Origin: Xestospongia bergquistia
Lineage: Eukaryota; Porifera; Demospongiae; Haplosclerida; Petrosiidae
Direction of reading: 5' to 3'
Assembly: GCA_963965975.1 (NCBI GenBank)
Contig: OZ014411.1
Span: 24,845,249 to 24,909,248 of the forward strand
DNA length: 64,000 nucleotides
The notes beneath the pieces were generated by a model that did no database searches, was not told where the DNA came from, and saw nothing but the letters and a program-made list of their open reading frames with translations. Shown one piece after another: positions 13,480 through 25,924 of this stretch. A program made the translations under genes and the position numbers. Every line of letters starts with the position of its first letter. Positions within the stretch are counted from its first letter, which is position 1.

Positions 13480-16166
13480 AAAGAGTTCAGTGTAACTTGG
13501 AGAAGGAGGAACTATCATTGTATTACCACCTATTAGTAATAGGATGTCTCCACATGATCAAAATCAGCCTCAACATCTACCAACTCAGAAGCTGGATTAT
13601 CAGCATAATGTTATAGATCAGAGGAACCTTCACAATTTTCTATATTAGATGTTTGCTGTCTGCACAACATGATTACATTACAAGTAGTGAGAGTTTCAAA
13701 GGAAGTCAGTGTACCTGATGGATTAGGTTGTCTGCTTTGATTTGAAGGCACTGAAGTTGCTCTGGATTGACATGTTTGAGTTGTTGTTTGAGAACTTCTA
13801 GGATATCTAATAGTCTGTAATTCAACTTGTTGGGTGTTGTAACTTCTAACGTTTTGTCTTTTGCAATATTTTATGTCAATAACACCTACAGTTATATAGT
13901 GAATTAAAGACACAATAACTATTAACAAAATAGAAATAATTGTACCACCATCAATTGTTCCAGTTGTGTTTGATATTAGAAAACAATAAGTGATCATATG
14001 TTAAAAGGTTCTAGCAAAGGTTTATCATTGATAATAGATTTATTATCACTCCCCACACGAGAGAAGGTTACAGTACTTGCTTTGTGTGTCTGTCTGTCTG
14101 TCAGTTACAGGATCCAGACTATGCAATTTAAGAGGCTTAACTCAACAGTGATAGGGTCTAATACTACAAAACTGGCAGATCTGGTTGACTATCAATGATA
14201 CTAATTCAATATAGTTAAAAGACTGCCAAAAAGAAAAAAGCTTGTACAACATAATATGTATGAACAACAAGACAATCTATCAACTTAAATAGATCTATAT
14301 ACTTAGATCTATACACATAGATTAATCATTACAATTAGATCAGTAGTGACTGCATGGCTAACCAACATAATTAATTCAGCTGCTACTGTGATGAGGGTGC
14401 TGTATTTTAGCGCTTTTTTATTAATAATATAATTTTATATACATTCTAGCTCATGTACAACCTGATCTATTGACTCAGATAAATATTGGCAAGAGAGTAG
14501 TGTCAAATATCATTCTTTGTTCAAGTATTGACTTACAGACAGTGGGAGGAGCAGGAGTAACACCACGACACGTAGTCCTTAATGTTGAAACTGATGACAA
14601 ACCCCTTGGATTACCTATATATAAATGTAGTGTGACCTTGTTAGTAGTGGTAAGTCTGTACTATATCTGTTGTGTTGTACTTGAACACTACTCGCTTATG
14701 AATTTAATTTCAGAGTACAGAGTACTCTGAAATACAGAGTACAAGTGCATCATTAGAATCAAATCCATCAATATATATTGTGCCCCATTGTCCATTACAG
14801 TAAACCTCTACACATCCTTCATTGGAGTATACTCCTCCTTGAAGACATATCATACCAGGCTAAGGATTACTGTACCAGATTCTAGTAGCATCTAAAATAC
14901 AATGCATATAAATGCTAGATACAACAATAAGTATACTGACAACAGGACACAGTTAGTTGCTATTCACATATCCACAATCAATAATGGTAAAATAATAACT
15001 ATAGGATAGTGAGGTAGTTGTTGAAAGGACAGCTGACATTATCCAGTAATATGGGACTGTTGTCAGTACCATACCTATAACTAAGGGTGTTTAATTAAAA
15101 TTAATATTAAATACATATTAATATTTTACTAACTATGAATCCATCACTATAATAATTAGAGGCTCCAGTATATACTAACTGATGACAAATGACATCAGCT
15201 TCATATTGACTGTAATAGGAGTCATAACAGATATTGCCCCACCTATTGTTAATATAGATCTGTACTATACCATAATAATAAGAGGATGCAGTGACTCCAT
15301 TACAATAGAGACGTACAGTACCTCTGAAACTAATCAACAATTGATATAATAAAGAATCAAACAGATAAACATGTACCTATTGAAGCACAAGAGTCTCCAG
15401 TGACAGTAATAGTATAGCATGTATTAAAAGCTAAAAATAGTAAATTTTCAATAGACAACATATTATTTATTAGAGCTAACTACACTACATTCAATAGTCA
15501 CATCATTAGTATGACTACAACTAATATTATCAGTACTTGAACAAGTATTACTGTCAACAAAACAAGGAGTCTGATTATGAACTGATCATATTGGAGATCC
15601 AGATTGGTTTAGATCAACTTCCAGGTCTATAAAATAAGTGATCTCACTTCTATTTCCAGAACATCTCACACTCACGTCTTCACTATGATCACAATTATGA
15701 CTACCTAACCTTCTATGAGAACATTGTAGTAATGTCGACTCAGACCCAGAGCAATCAAGATCATCCAGCCATATTTGGACCAGTCCCTTGTCCAAAATAG
15801 GCATTGCCATAATATGTGTATGCTGATAAATAAAAACTCATAAATAAAAAAATCATAAATTAACTAAAGTCATTTTATTAGTAGATATTACCTGATGAAT
15901 ATCCTATTTGATGACATACAACTTAGCACCACTATTGTCAAAGTCATCATCACACACAGTCCCCCATGTATTATTAACACATGTTTCTACTCTTCCTTGA
16001 TTTGTATAGCTACTACCTACCAGTCTAACAATACCAGTAATACAACCTTATTGAGATAGACATTGTTATCTCGTTATTTAGTACATACATTATTATTCTT
16101 ACCTATTGTAGATAATGGTAGAAAACCAAGAGAATCATTACTTTAAAATTGTAATAGCCTCATATC
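13480..16166 (-). pseudogene. SRCR receptor B, dead paralogue
   Basis: All parts of an A-like receptor can be found but are broken. The signal-peptide exon (about 16104-16166) has a one-base deletion. SRCR1 first half (about 15893-16049) shifts frame at the GAKL site. SRCR1 second half (to 15827) is open but its donor GT is mutated. The middle carries exons of the other SRCR class: 15107-15330 is an open SSYYYGIVQ-type half, 14930-15070 is decayed, and 14705-14895 has an in-frame TAG within the N-P-x-PGM motif. The tail (13611-13985) keeps a TM segment but lacks the acceptor AG of receptor A, and the PPSPSY end at about 13490 is out of frame. It is a chimaera of the two SRCR classes. Confidence 0.8.
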
Positions 16167-16254
16167 TTTAGACACATACCATTATTGATGACCAAGAACA
16201 GTTGGCTTTATTTAACTGATATCTTTTTAACTAAAAGTAACATAGAGACATTAA

Positions 16255-16500
16255 ACCAGGTCAAAGATAGTGAAGTAGTTGTTATTAACACAACGTAGTC
16301 TCATTGAGCTATAGTCAGTGCCATAATTACTACTGCAACTATTACAATAATTAATTTATATATTTTTTACACTATATATCTCACTCCTCCAGCTCTAGTA
16401 AAACTTGAAGCCCTAATATTTCCTAACTGATGAGAAATGACATCAGTTTCATATTGATTGTAGTACGAGTCATAACAGATATTACTCTACTATAATATAA
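16255..16500 (-). pseudogene. Decayed SRCR exon pair (SSYYYG class)
   Basis: About 16255-16340 resembles the YGTDxSxMxLDD second half, and 16376-16495 resembles the end of the matching first half (CYDSYYNQYETDVISHQL). Both are truncated and substituted. A near copy lies at 24565-24800. Confidence 0.6.
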
Positions 16501-16539
16501 TAATAATAATATTAATTATTTATTCAAGTAATATTCAAT

Positions 16540-17240
16540 ATACAACTAGTACTATTGTCAGACAAGCTCCCTATAACTCGAAATAATTTGCTGAGTCATA
16601 ATGCCAAGTTGACACGGTAAAAGCAACTGTGTATGTAAATATAATGTTCATAAAAAAAATTCATTTCTTGAGTGAAAAATTTGCTTTTTAATATTACTAC
16701 AATGTTGTATACAATGTCTTACAATAACTTACTATTCAACAGGTTAACGTTAAATTCATGTTATACTTATATTATTTGATAAAATACAGTAAATACAGTC
16801 AACAGTGTCTATAAAGCTATTTATTATTACTGTACAATATTATTATGTTAGCAACTAAAAAGGCTTTAATATTCACATTAATTGTATGCTAAAGAATCTG
16901 AAAAGCTATGATGTTCCAATAACTGTGATGGCTCACCAGTAACAGATGGAGAAAATGACACAGATGTGATCAGGGAGATAAAGGAGCTATGTCATGATGA
17001 ATGAGAACATTCTGGAATAAAAATGGTGGGTGTAATCTATATTCTTTCACCATGTATATCATTTTCATTGAACCAAATTTTGTAAAAATCATGCAATTTT
17101 AACCAGCATAATCATAATGTCCTCAATGATGTATGTTATATACTACTACAAACTGATATATCAGATAAAACTTCCTGTACTACCATGATTCTTTATAATG
17201 CATTGGTTATCATATGGCTAACTGCTATTGTCAAAAAAAA
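16540..17240 (+). pseudogene. SSCC relic: collagen stretch and part of the C-terminal domain
   Basis: 16540-16860 is the triplicated intergenic block. At 16930-17045 a decayed copy of the Gly-X-Y region and GGVVY start is seen (GATGGCTCACC, GGGAGATAAAGGAG). 17095-17165 matches the NVPCAVCYTSTK region, and 17160-17240 matches the IPAKT-C-SW region. Stops and frameshifts occur throughout. Confidence 0.6.
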
Positions 17241-18030
17241 TAATGTGTATAAATGCATGATAATGATAGATCCCTAAAATCAATAACTATTTCGTTACAT
17301 AAGTTATAATACCATCTTATCAAATACATTCCTTTTATTAATAATTAATCTTAATATTTATTATCTTTTAAGAAAATTCAAACACATTTAAATTTGTGCG
17401 GTGCATTGAAGATATATTATAATTATTGAGAATGGTTTTATTGAATATAAGATTGATGATATAATATATATTATAAGTGGTGTATTTTGCTTGTCATTTA
17501 TAATTTAAACCATTGTTCTACATTTATCAATTCCATTTTAAAATCTAATTGTACTGTAGTTTAGATAGGATAATAGTCAAACTAGCTTAGTATAATATAT
17601 CGTATTCTGTACACCTTTCATATTTAATATCATGTTAAATCATATATGAATCAAACATTTGTCCCCAAGTTTCAATAAAATATTTTAACAGAATAAGTTT
17701 AGTTTATTCATTTATTAAAAGATTGTTCAGATTCTACACAATAAGTAGCAATTCATTGCATTTATTGCATATAGAAGTAAAAATTTTGCTTAATAATGTG
17801 ATTTTAATATTTTTAGTTTTTAAATCAACTTACCAATCACAAGGTTGAAGTTTAGATTAGTTAGTAATATTAAAATAAATTTTTAGCTATTACAAAATGA
17901 TATTTAGATATTCAGTACATTCATTACATAAAAAGGTTAATGTTCATTGTCAGTACTTATGATAGCTCAAAACAAGCAGGACATTACTACTGATGATATA
18001 GTCATATTATGAATGTAATGCAACAATTCA
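17241..18030. other. Intergenic; upstream region of an SSCC relic
   Basis: 17820-17960 contains one diverged relative of the 134-bp unit seen at 4.5-5.4 kb. No gene is recognised in the rest. Confidence 0.5.
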
Positions 18031-18835
18031 CTATAAAAGATGAACAAAAGCTTGGAATATTATAGAAAATCACTGCATTAAAATGATTTGTAAAATTTTC
18101 TGCATCATTTTAGTTGTAGTACAGCTTAGGAAATGTGCTGAAGGTATGATTATGTTTGATGTCTGCCTCTTCTCCTGTAAGCAAAATACAAATAACTCCT
18201 ACACTACTGACTGTACTCTGAAACATTCATATCTTATGAGGTAGAAATGGATGTGATGGTTGAGATGGTGAGAAAAGAGACAAAAGAGATCATTGTAAAC
18301 AAAAACCATCTGGACCAAAACATTGTGGTGTAGTCTACTCACATTGGGTAGAAAGTCTTGTCCTAATAACACAGGAGCAGAACTGCTCTATGAAAGAATA
18401 GCTGGCGGTAGTCAAACCAGTCGCTATTCTATTATTATATATGTCTGCCTAAAGTTCCTAATTACATGAGTACTGCAAATCCACCAAATAAGAACTTTTT
18501 GTATGGAGATGAATATCAAAAGGTAAATAACATATTTCCTTCTAAACATAATCATAATGTTCCTTGTGCTGTATGTTATACTTCTACTAAAGTTGTTCAA
18601 CTAATGATACCAGCTAAAACTGCCTGCCCTACATCATGGACTGTAGAATATGTAGGTTACCTTATAAAGGATGATATAGTCATAAGAGATTTGATGTTTT
18701 TAATTGTATTGATAAAGATACTAACTCTGTTCATAGCATTTCTGGTAATTTTGATAGTACTTTGTTTTATTTAGTAGGGGGAACTTTTACTTATCTTCTA
18801 TGTCATCCCTATATCAATAATAGTTAATATCAATG
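18031..18835 (+). pseudogene. Near full-length SSCC pseudogene
   Basis: The TATA block at 18032 and ATG at 18083 start a signal peptide (MICKIFCIILVVVQLRKCAE). The 3' half of the intron and its acceptor are deleted. The collagen region has in-frame stops (near 18242 and 18263) and lost triplets. The C-terminal domain is recognisable (YGDEYQKVNNIFPSK, NVPCAVCY, LMIPAKTACPTSW), but the frame is shifted after about 18680, and the terminal YINNR region lacks CVVCTK. Confidence 0.88.
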
Positions 18836-19209
18836 ATTATATATACCTTCAATACACATTGCACAAAATGTATATATTAAAAATTTCTTAAAAGATAATA
18901 ATGACAACAATAAACAAGGACATAATTATAAAAAAATGGTCAAATTAAAATGAGCATATTATAGTTTAGTACAACATGTAACTAATCTAATGTCATATCA
19001 TTATTTAGCACATACAACACAGTACTAGCCCATGTTATTATTTTATATTCAGATGTATCTGTAAGTGCTGAGTGAATTGACATTAATAACAAATAAACAA
19101 GCATTCATATATAATGATTGACATGATAAATCAATTATTGCCATATATTATTAAAAATAAAGTTTTGCTATATATATTTCTCAAATTTTTTCAGTTTTTA
19201 TAAAGATCA
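18836..19209. other. 3' flank of the SSCC pseudogene with an inverted segment
   Basis: 18836-18915 is the reverse complement of about 6560-6650, whereas 18950-19160 is collinear with about 6670-6780. No gene is seen. Confidence 0.55.
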
Positions 19210-21229
19210 TCATAACTTGGAGGAGGTAGAACACTCAGTGTCTTTGGTTCCAAATTGATCTCTTTTATCTGAATAGACAGTGTTACCTGCTGGAGTTATG
19301 AGGTATGGATGCTGAGCAGGTGGTTGCTGTGAATGTGCAGGTGGTGGTTGCTGTGCTAAAGGATATGATGCTGTATTGGATTGTATGATGTTAACATTTC
19401 TGATTTCAATTTGTTGGCTATTGGTGGTTCGAATACAACGTTTGCGACATTTTATAATAGCTACTATACACCACATTGTTGCCACCGTAATTACAAATGC
19501 AACACTACTAACAACTGGTGCAATTATACTTGATGCTGACAATGGAAGAAAAGAACACAGACAATCAATTAATCATAATGAGACAAGTAATAAATAAAAC
19601 ATTTTCTATAAAATGATTAATATCAATCCTTTACAATGAATACAAACAAGATAGTAGATATGGCAATTGCCTCATCCCCATAGGCACAATAAATGAAAGG
19701 AGGTTAATAGACTATAATTAAAAATGTAACCTTAAAAATATTCGTTTTAATGAATACCACGACAACAGATATTAACTACACCATTAATTATAAAACTATA
19801 ACTTACATTTACTAAACATGTTATTTAATGTATTTACCTTCACAAACAACTCCAGCATCCTCTTTATGAAAACAATTATGTGATCCATTACTGTTATGAG
19901 AGCAAGAAAAGATGGACACTTCATTACCAGTACAGTGAACATCATCTAATATTATTGAGCCACTACCTTGACCAAAGTAAGCACCCCTTTTAGCAATAGC
20001 ATCTAAAATAAACTACAATTACATAATATATGAAGTATATAGTATTACCAGAACTAGGATAATTCAACATTCTACATACAACTTTAGCATCATCATCATC
20101 CCAGTGATCATCACATACTGTACCCCACTGATTATTAGCACACACTTCTACACGACCAGATGTGCTACTAGAACTACCAACTAGACGAATATCACCATTC
20201 GTACAATTTGCTGTAATAAAAAATAATTAATATTTAATGAAACAAATTGAATATATATTACGACATATATATATTTCATTTTATACTGACCTTCAAAACA
20301 GACAACTCCAGCATCCTCTTTATGAACACAATTATGTGACCCATTACTGTTATGAGAACAAGAGAAGATGGACACTTCATTACCAGTACAATGAACATCA
20401 TCTAATAATATTGAGCCACTCCCCTGACCAAAGTAAGCACTACCTTTAGCAATAGCACCTGAAATATCAAGTAATGAAAAAACAATTACATAACATATAT
20501 ACTTACCAGAACTAGAATAGTTCAACATTCTACATACAACTTTAGCATCATTATTATTCCAGCTATCATCACATACTGTACCCCACTGGTTATTGGCACA
20601 CACTTCTACACGACCAGATGCATTATTAGAACCATCAACTAGACGAATATTACCATTAATACAACTTCCTGTATAAAGACATCACAATAAATCAGAAAAT
20701 ATCTTTAATTTATGCAATGAACCTGTTTTATTTCCAGAACATCTCACACTCACATCTTCACTATGACCACAATTATGACTACCTAATCCTCTATGAGAAC
20801 ATTGTAGTAATGTTAACTCAGATCCAGAACAACCAAGATAATCCAGCCATATTGGACCAGTCCCTTGTCCAAAATAGGCACTGACATAATGTGTTTAAGC
20901 TGATAAATAAGAAAGATATGCATTAACTAAAGTCACTTTATTGGTAGATATTACCTGATGAATATCCTAGTTGACCACATACGACTCCAGCATCACTAAT
21001 ATCAAAGCCATTATCACACACAGTCCCCCATGTATTGTTAACACATATTTCTACTCTTCCTCGATTTGTATAGTTACTATCTGCCAGTCTAACAATACCA
21101 GTAGTACAACCTTATTGAGATAGACAGTGTTATTCATCATTTAGTACATACATTATTATCCTTACCTATTGTAGATAATGGTAGAAAACAAAGTAGAATT
21201 ATTACTTTGAAATTGAAATAAGCTGTCAT
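19210..21229 (-). pseudogene. SRCR receptor C, near-intact copy of E with a nonsense codon
   Basis: Exons match receptor E: 21166-21229 (signal peptide MTAYFNFKVIILLCFLPLST), 20955-21110 and 20723-20899 (SRCR1), 20507-20668 and 20291-20458 (SRCR2), 20049-20210 and 19838-20002 (SRCR3), 19210-19535 (TM and tail). All splice sites except the SRCR1 donor are canonical. Two lesions break it. A TAA at 20895-20897 replaces a Tyr codon (TAC in E), and a one-base insertion in the tail (near 19267) shifts out the terminal PPPSYDD. The SRCR1 second-half donor GT is AT here as in E; an in-frame GT 9 nt downstream would serve. Apart from these lesions the ectodomain is very similar to E, so inactivation is recent. 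Confidence 0.82.
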
Positions 21230-21407
21230 CTTCAGATGCAGATGATAGATTTGTGACCAAGAACAGTCAGCTTTTAATAAATGATGCCTTTTTAACTAAA
21301 GTAACAAAAATCAATTACACCAAGTCAAATGTCATCAAGTCACTTGATAAACTAATTTTACTCATGTTATTCTACCTACACAAATAAAAACTTATGATGT
21401 CATCTTA

Positions 21408-21522
21408 GTCTGGTATTTTTGATGGTGATCAATTCTACTTTGTAGGAGGAACTATTACTGGTCTAACATATCCTCCTTATATCAATAATAGGGTTATTAT
21501 GTGTGTTGTATTTAATGAATAA
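21408..21522 (+). pseudogene. SSCC relic: last 38 codons
   Basis: Plus-strand frame GIFDGDQFYFVGGT, then LTYPPYINNRVIMCVVF and a stop. It corresponds to the end of the intact SSCC (NGALFYFVLGTC to CVVCTK), with the last cysteines substituted. It stands alone, with no upstream part. Confidence 0.75.
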
Positions 21523-21975
21523 AAATATCTTGCATTTAAAGAAATAATGTATGAATGTAATAATAATAAAAGACATTTACATACGTATACATGCATCCAT
21601 GACTTACAATGAAGGAAGGCCTTATAATAACAACATTATAACAATGTTACTATCTCTTACATGTGAGCTTTACTAATTAGTCATCTGATCTTACTAAGTA
21701 TGGTTAAAGCTATTTGTGGAACTTTTGCTAGTGACTATTTGCACTAGTAAGATAGCTCAAACCATACAGGTATCTCAATTCATGATTTATAAACCCCAAA
21801 TGAAGCAACTTAAACGGTCCAAAGTGGTACAATTACTCATCTCACTATTCCTATTATAATCACATGTGGAATACAATAGTGAGAAGTCAGTCAAGTAAAG
21901 GAAGTTGACATAAGTTGTGCACACTCTAAATAAATGAATAAATGAATATCTAAGTGTTTACAAGTACAAGACTAA

Positions 21976-22380
21976 ATGGCTGATCAAAGCAATACCATAT
22001 ATATCGAACACCTAGAAATCACTGAAGAGGAAAGACTAGCTGATGAGAAGTTACAGGAAGATGTAGAATAACAGGGACTTGTTACAAAGTTTGTTATATA
22101 TCAAGAGGCAACAGCTAATACCCTAAATTCAATTAAAAGAGGCTCAGAGACTACTGAACATGGTGGGAATATCAATTCTAGTATAATGTCTTTTGTGACT
22201 TCATCTCAACAGCCTCATAAGCTAGCAACTAAAATATCAGTTGAACAATCACAGATGTCGTAGTGGATCTAAACACATTACCTGAACTGAACTATTGTAC
22301 TAAACCTGAACAAGAGGCTGGAAAGCCTTACCCAATGGAACTGGTTTTGAATATTGACTATATAATATATATGACATGAC
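21976..22380 (+). pseudogene. Dead hybrid of genes F and G
   Basis: The first 280 bp follow gene F (start ADQSNTIYIEHLEITEEERLA) but codon 32 is TAA (about 22069) where F has CAA. At about 22258 the sequence jumps to the 3' end of gene G (ELNYCTKPEQEAGKPYPMEL) and skips the octapeptide repeat. The upstream 450 bp are nearly the same as those of F. Confidence 0.85.
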
Positions 22381-23170
22381 AGTTGGAATAAAATTATATC
22401 CACTAATTATCATAATTCCTAACAGTATGTGAACTGAGGTTGATACACATTGTAACTGAATAGAATATGCTTTATAAGGAGTTGTCTGAAAACACATTAT
22501 CTAGCAAGTAGTAGTGAAATTACTTTGCTGAACAAAGTCATTAATATCACTGTTATACAAAAACATTGTCTTGAAATTATTGAGGCAAGCTTGAGTGAGC
22601 TCAAGGTTTTGTCCAATTACACTAAAATTTTCGTTTATTATTTTAGTTTCCCATGCTATCAAATCTACCCTGTTATTCTCACAGATTTTAGCTATTATTA
22701 TTTTAATTACTTTGATTATTATTTTATTATGTATCATGGAGGAGATAGAAATCACTGATGATAAATGAATTGATCAGATCAAGAGTCTTTTCTGTAAACT
22801 TTGTTAGAAAGATTGAAGCTAAACTAACAATGTTCAGATAACTGTGTTTTTATATACATTAGAAAAATGCCAATATAACTTGATAGAATAGTAAAATGGC
22901 ATTACTAATACAAAACATGAAATTTATAACTATATACTACATATAAAAAGATGAAATAATAAGTCATTAAGCACTAGACGTCGCTACCGTGATGACAATA
23001 ATAAGGCAATCATGTGGGATGATAATATAATTATAGATACTTACCATACGTAGAGCAAATAGAATAAGTCAAAAACCTACAAGAAGAAAGAAAGCAGAGA
23101 ACTGTCGTAATTCATCCATTTCCAGATCAAAAACGTCATACAGGAAGTAGTCTTAATATCTAATAATAAC
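22380..23170 (-). pseudogene. Orphan copy of receptor A promoter, intron block and signal-peptide exon
   Basis: 22380-23170 aligns with about 12480-13140. The signal-peptide exon (about 23045-23115) has RQFSAFFLLVGF followed by a stop after a one-base deletion. No SRCR exon of its own follows; receptor C, 1.8 kb away, uses a different, proximal signal exon. Confidence 0.7.
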
Positions 23171-23399
23171 TACTTATAACTGAACCCACAAATACAACTG
23201 AGTGTCCTATAGGAAGTAGTCTTAATATCTAATAATAACTACTTATAACTGAACCCATATAGCGTCGTACAGGAAATAGTAATACAGTTAATATAACAGC
23301 AAAATTTAATACATGTACATACTACATATACCTTAATAATATCATTGTGTTGTGATAATTGTTTCAGTAAATTTAACGAAGGCAAATACAAATAATATA

Positions 23400-24482
23400 A
23401 ACAAATAATATAAACAGATATTTCCCTACTGTCCCTTATATTGTATCTGTATAATACCATAGTAATAGGAGGATGAGATGATTCCATTATAATAAATGGC
23501 AATAGTGCTATCACTCACAACTATGCATATATGTAAAATATAGCAATTATGAAATTTTATTGTATTTTTACTACAAACAACTCCAGAAACCTCACTATGA
23601 CCACAATTGGATAACCCGATACTATTATGAGAACAAGAGAATTCATTACCAGTACATTGAACATCATCTAATAATATTGAGCCACTCCCCTGACAAAAGT
23701 AAGCATTACCACTAGCAATAGCACCTGAAGTAAACTACAATTACATAATATATGGAGTATATAGTGTTACCTGAACTAGAATAGTTCAACATTCTACATA
23801 CAACTTTAGCATCATTATTATTGCAGCTATCATCACATACTGTACAACACTGATTATTAACACACACTTCTACATGACCAGATGTTCTATTAAAACCACC
23901 AACTAGACGAATATCACCGTTAATACAACCTCCTGTATAAAGACATCACAATAAATCAAAAAATATCTTTAATTTATGCAATAAACCTCTTTTACTTCCA
24001 GAACATCTCACACTCACATCTTCACTATGACCACAATTATGACTACCAAAACCTTTATGAGAACATTGTAACTCAGACCCAGAGCAAACAAGATCATCTG
24101 GCCATATTGGACCTGCCTCTTGTCCAAAATAGGCATTGCCATAATATGTGTAAACTGATGAATAAAACTCATAAGCTAAATGAAGGTGTTTTATTGGTAG
24201 ATATTACCTGATGAATATCCTAGTTGATGACATACAATTCTAGCATCACCACTGTCAAGGCCATCATCACACACAGTCCCCCATGTATTGTTAACATGTA
24301 TTTCTACTCTTCCTCGATTTGTATAGCTACTATCTGCCAGTCTAACAATACCAGTAGTACAACCTTATGCAGATAGAGTGTGTTATCTCATCATTTAGTA
24401 CATAATTATTATCCTTACCTAGAGTAGATAATGACAGAAAACAAAATAGAATTATTACCTTAAAATTGTAGCAGCCTCTCAT
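23400..24482 (-). pseudogene. SRCR receptor D, dead paralogue joined to the other SRCR class
   Basis: 24419-24482 is a good signal-peptide exon (MRGCYNFKVIILFCFLSLST). 24208-24363 and 23996-24154 form SRCR1 (open, but one Cys is His and 9 bp are deleted). 23771-23932 and 23572-23724 form SRCR2 (open, but the conserved WGT and W become CCT and C, and 12 bp are lost). The next exon (about 23410-23523) belongs to the SSYYYGI class and has TAG in place of the Trp of QWGN (23426-23428). No membrane or tail exon follows. Loss of hallmark Trp and Cys residues points to relaxed selection before the stop. Confidence 0.8.
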
Positions 24483-24564
24483 CTTTAGACACATACTATT
24501 CATTTATGATCAATAACAGTCAGCTTTATTTAAATGATATCTTTTTAAGTAAAAGTAAATCGAG

Positions 24565-24800
24565 ACATTAAACCAGGTCAGAGATAGTGAAGTAGTTGTT
24601 ATTAACACAACGTAGTCTCATCGAGCTATAGTCAGTGCCATAACTACTACTGCAACTATTACAATAATTATAATTTATATATTTTTTACACTATATATCT
24701 CACTCCTCCAGCTCTAGTAAAACTTGAAGCCCTAGTATTTTCTAACTGTTGAGAGATGACATCGGTTTCATATTGATTGTAGTATGAGTCATAATGCCCT
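24565..24800 (-). pseudogene. Decayed SRCR exon pair, copy of 16255-16500
   Basis: Same two half-domain relics (YGTDYSSMRL and YETDVISQQLENTRASSFTRAG-like), more eroded. They lie just upstream of D as the other copy lies just upstream of B. Confidence 0.6.
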
Positions 24801-24849
24801 ACTATAATATAATAATAATATTAATTATTTATTGAAATACTACTATTCA

Positions 24850-25660
24850 ATTTAGTTTACTTAAGACTAGTACTATTGTCAGACCATCTCAGTGCAATTA
24901 AAGATAAATTGCTGAGTTTATAATGCCAAGTTGACATAGTAAAATCAACTGTGTATGTAAATATAATGTTTACAAAAAATCATTGCTTGAGTGAAAAATT
25001 TGCTTTTTAATATTACTACAATGTTGTATATAATATGTTACAATAACTTACTATTCAATAGGTTAACGTTTAATCAGGTTATACTTATATTATGTGATAA
25101 AATACAGTCAATAATGTCTATAAAGCTATTTATTATTACTGTACAGTATTATTATATTAGCAACTAAAGAGGCTTTAATGTTCACATTAATTGTATATTA
25201 AAGGTCTGAAAAGCTTATTATGCTCTAATAATATGATGGCTCACCAGTAACAGATGGAGAAAACGACACAGGCATGATCAGAGAGATAAAGAGCTATCTA
25301 TATCATGATGACTAAGAACATTCTGGAATAAAAATGGTGGGTGTAATATATGTTACACTTTTACAAAAGTTGTTCAACTAATTATACCAGCTAAAACTGT
25401 CTGCCCTAAATCATGGACTATAGAGTGTATGTAGTTACCTCATAGAGAGGATGCAATAGTCATAAGAGATACAATGTTTTTAATTGTATTGATAAAGATA
25501 CTGAGTCTGTTCATAGCATTTCTGGTAATTTTGATAGTGCTCTGTTTTATTTAGTAGGAAAAACTTTTACTGATCTTCTGTCATCCCTATATCAATAATA
25601 GGGCTATTACTTGTGCTAAATACAATTACATGTCTTACTAGATCAATATGGAACCAAAAA
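24850..25660 (+). pseudogene. SSCC relic: partial C-terminal domain
   Basis: The triplicated block (24850-25170) is followed by a decayed collagen stretch (25240-25345) and then most of the C-terminal domain (25350-25620: KVVQLIIPAKTVCPKSWT and later SIPIINNRAITCAK-like). Frameshifts and stops occur throughout. The 3' flank (25660-25760) carries the same inverted segment as the relic at 18.8 kb. Confidence 0.75.
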
Positions 25661-25924
25661 CAGTGAATATAAAACAATAAAGTCAATATTAATTATTATA
25701 CCTTCAATACACACTACACAAAATGTACACATCAAAAAATTCTTAAGAGATAATGACAATAAACAAGGATATAAAACAATCAAATTAAATGGAGCACATT
25801 TTAGTTTCTTGATCTGGATAACAGTGTTACCTGCTGGAGTTATGAAGTATGGATACTGAGCAGGTGGTTGCTGTGAATATGCAGGTGGTGGTTTCTGTGC
25901 TAAAGGATACGATACTGTATTGGA

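Noticed and set aside
14470..14730. Plus-strand 86-codon open frame with a hydrophobic end
   Set aside because: It lies inside SRCR pseudogene B, overlaps a decayed SRCR exon on the other strand, and has no recognisable motif or splice context.
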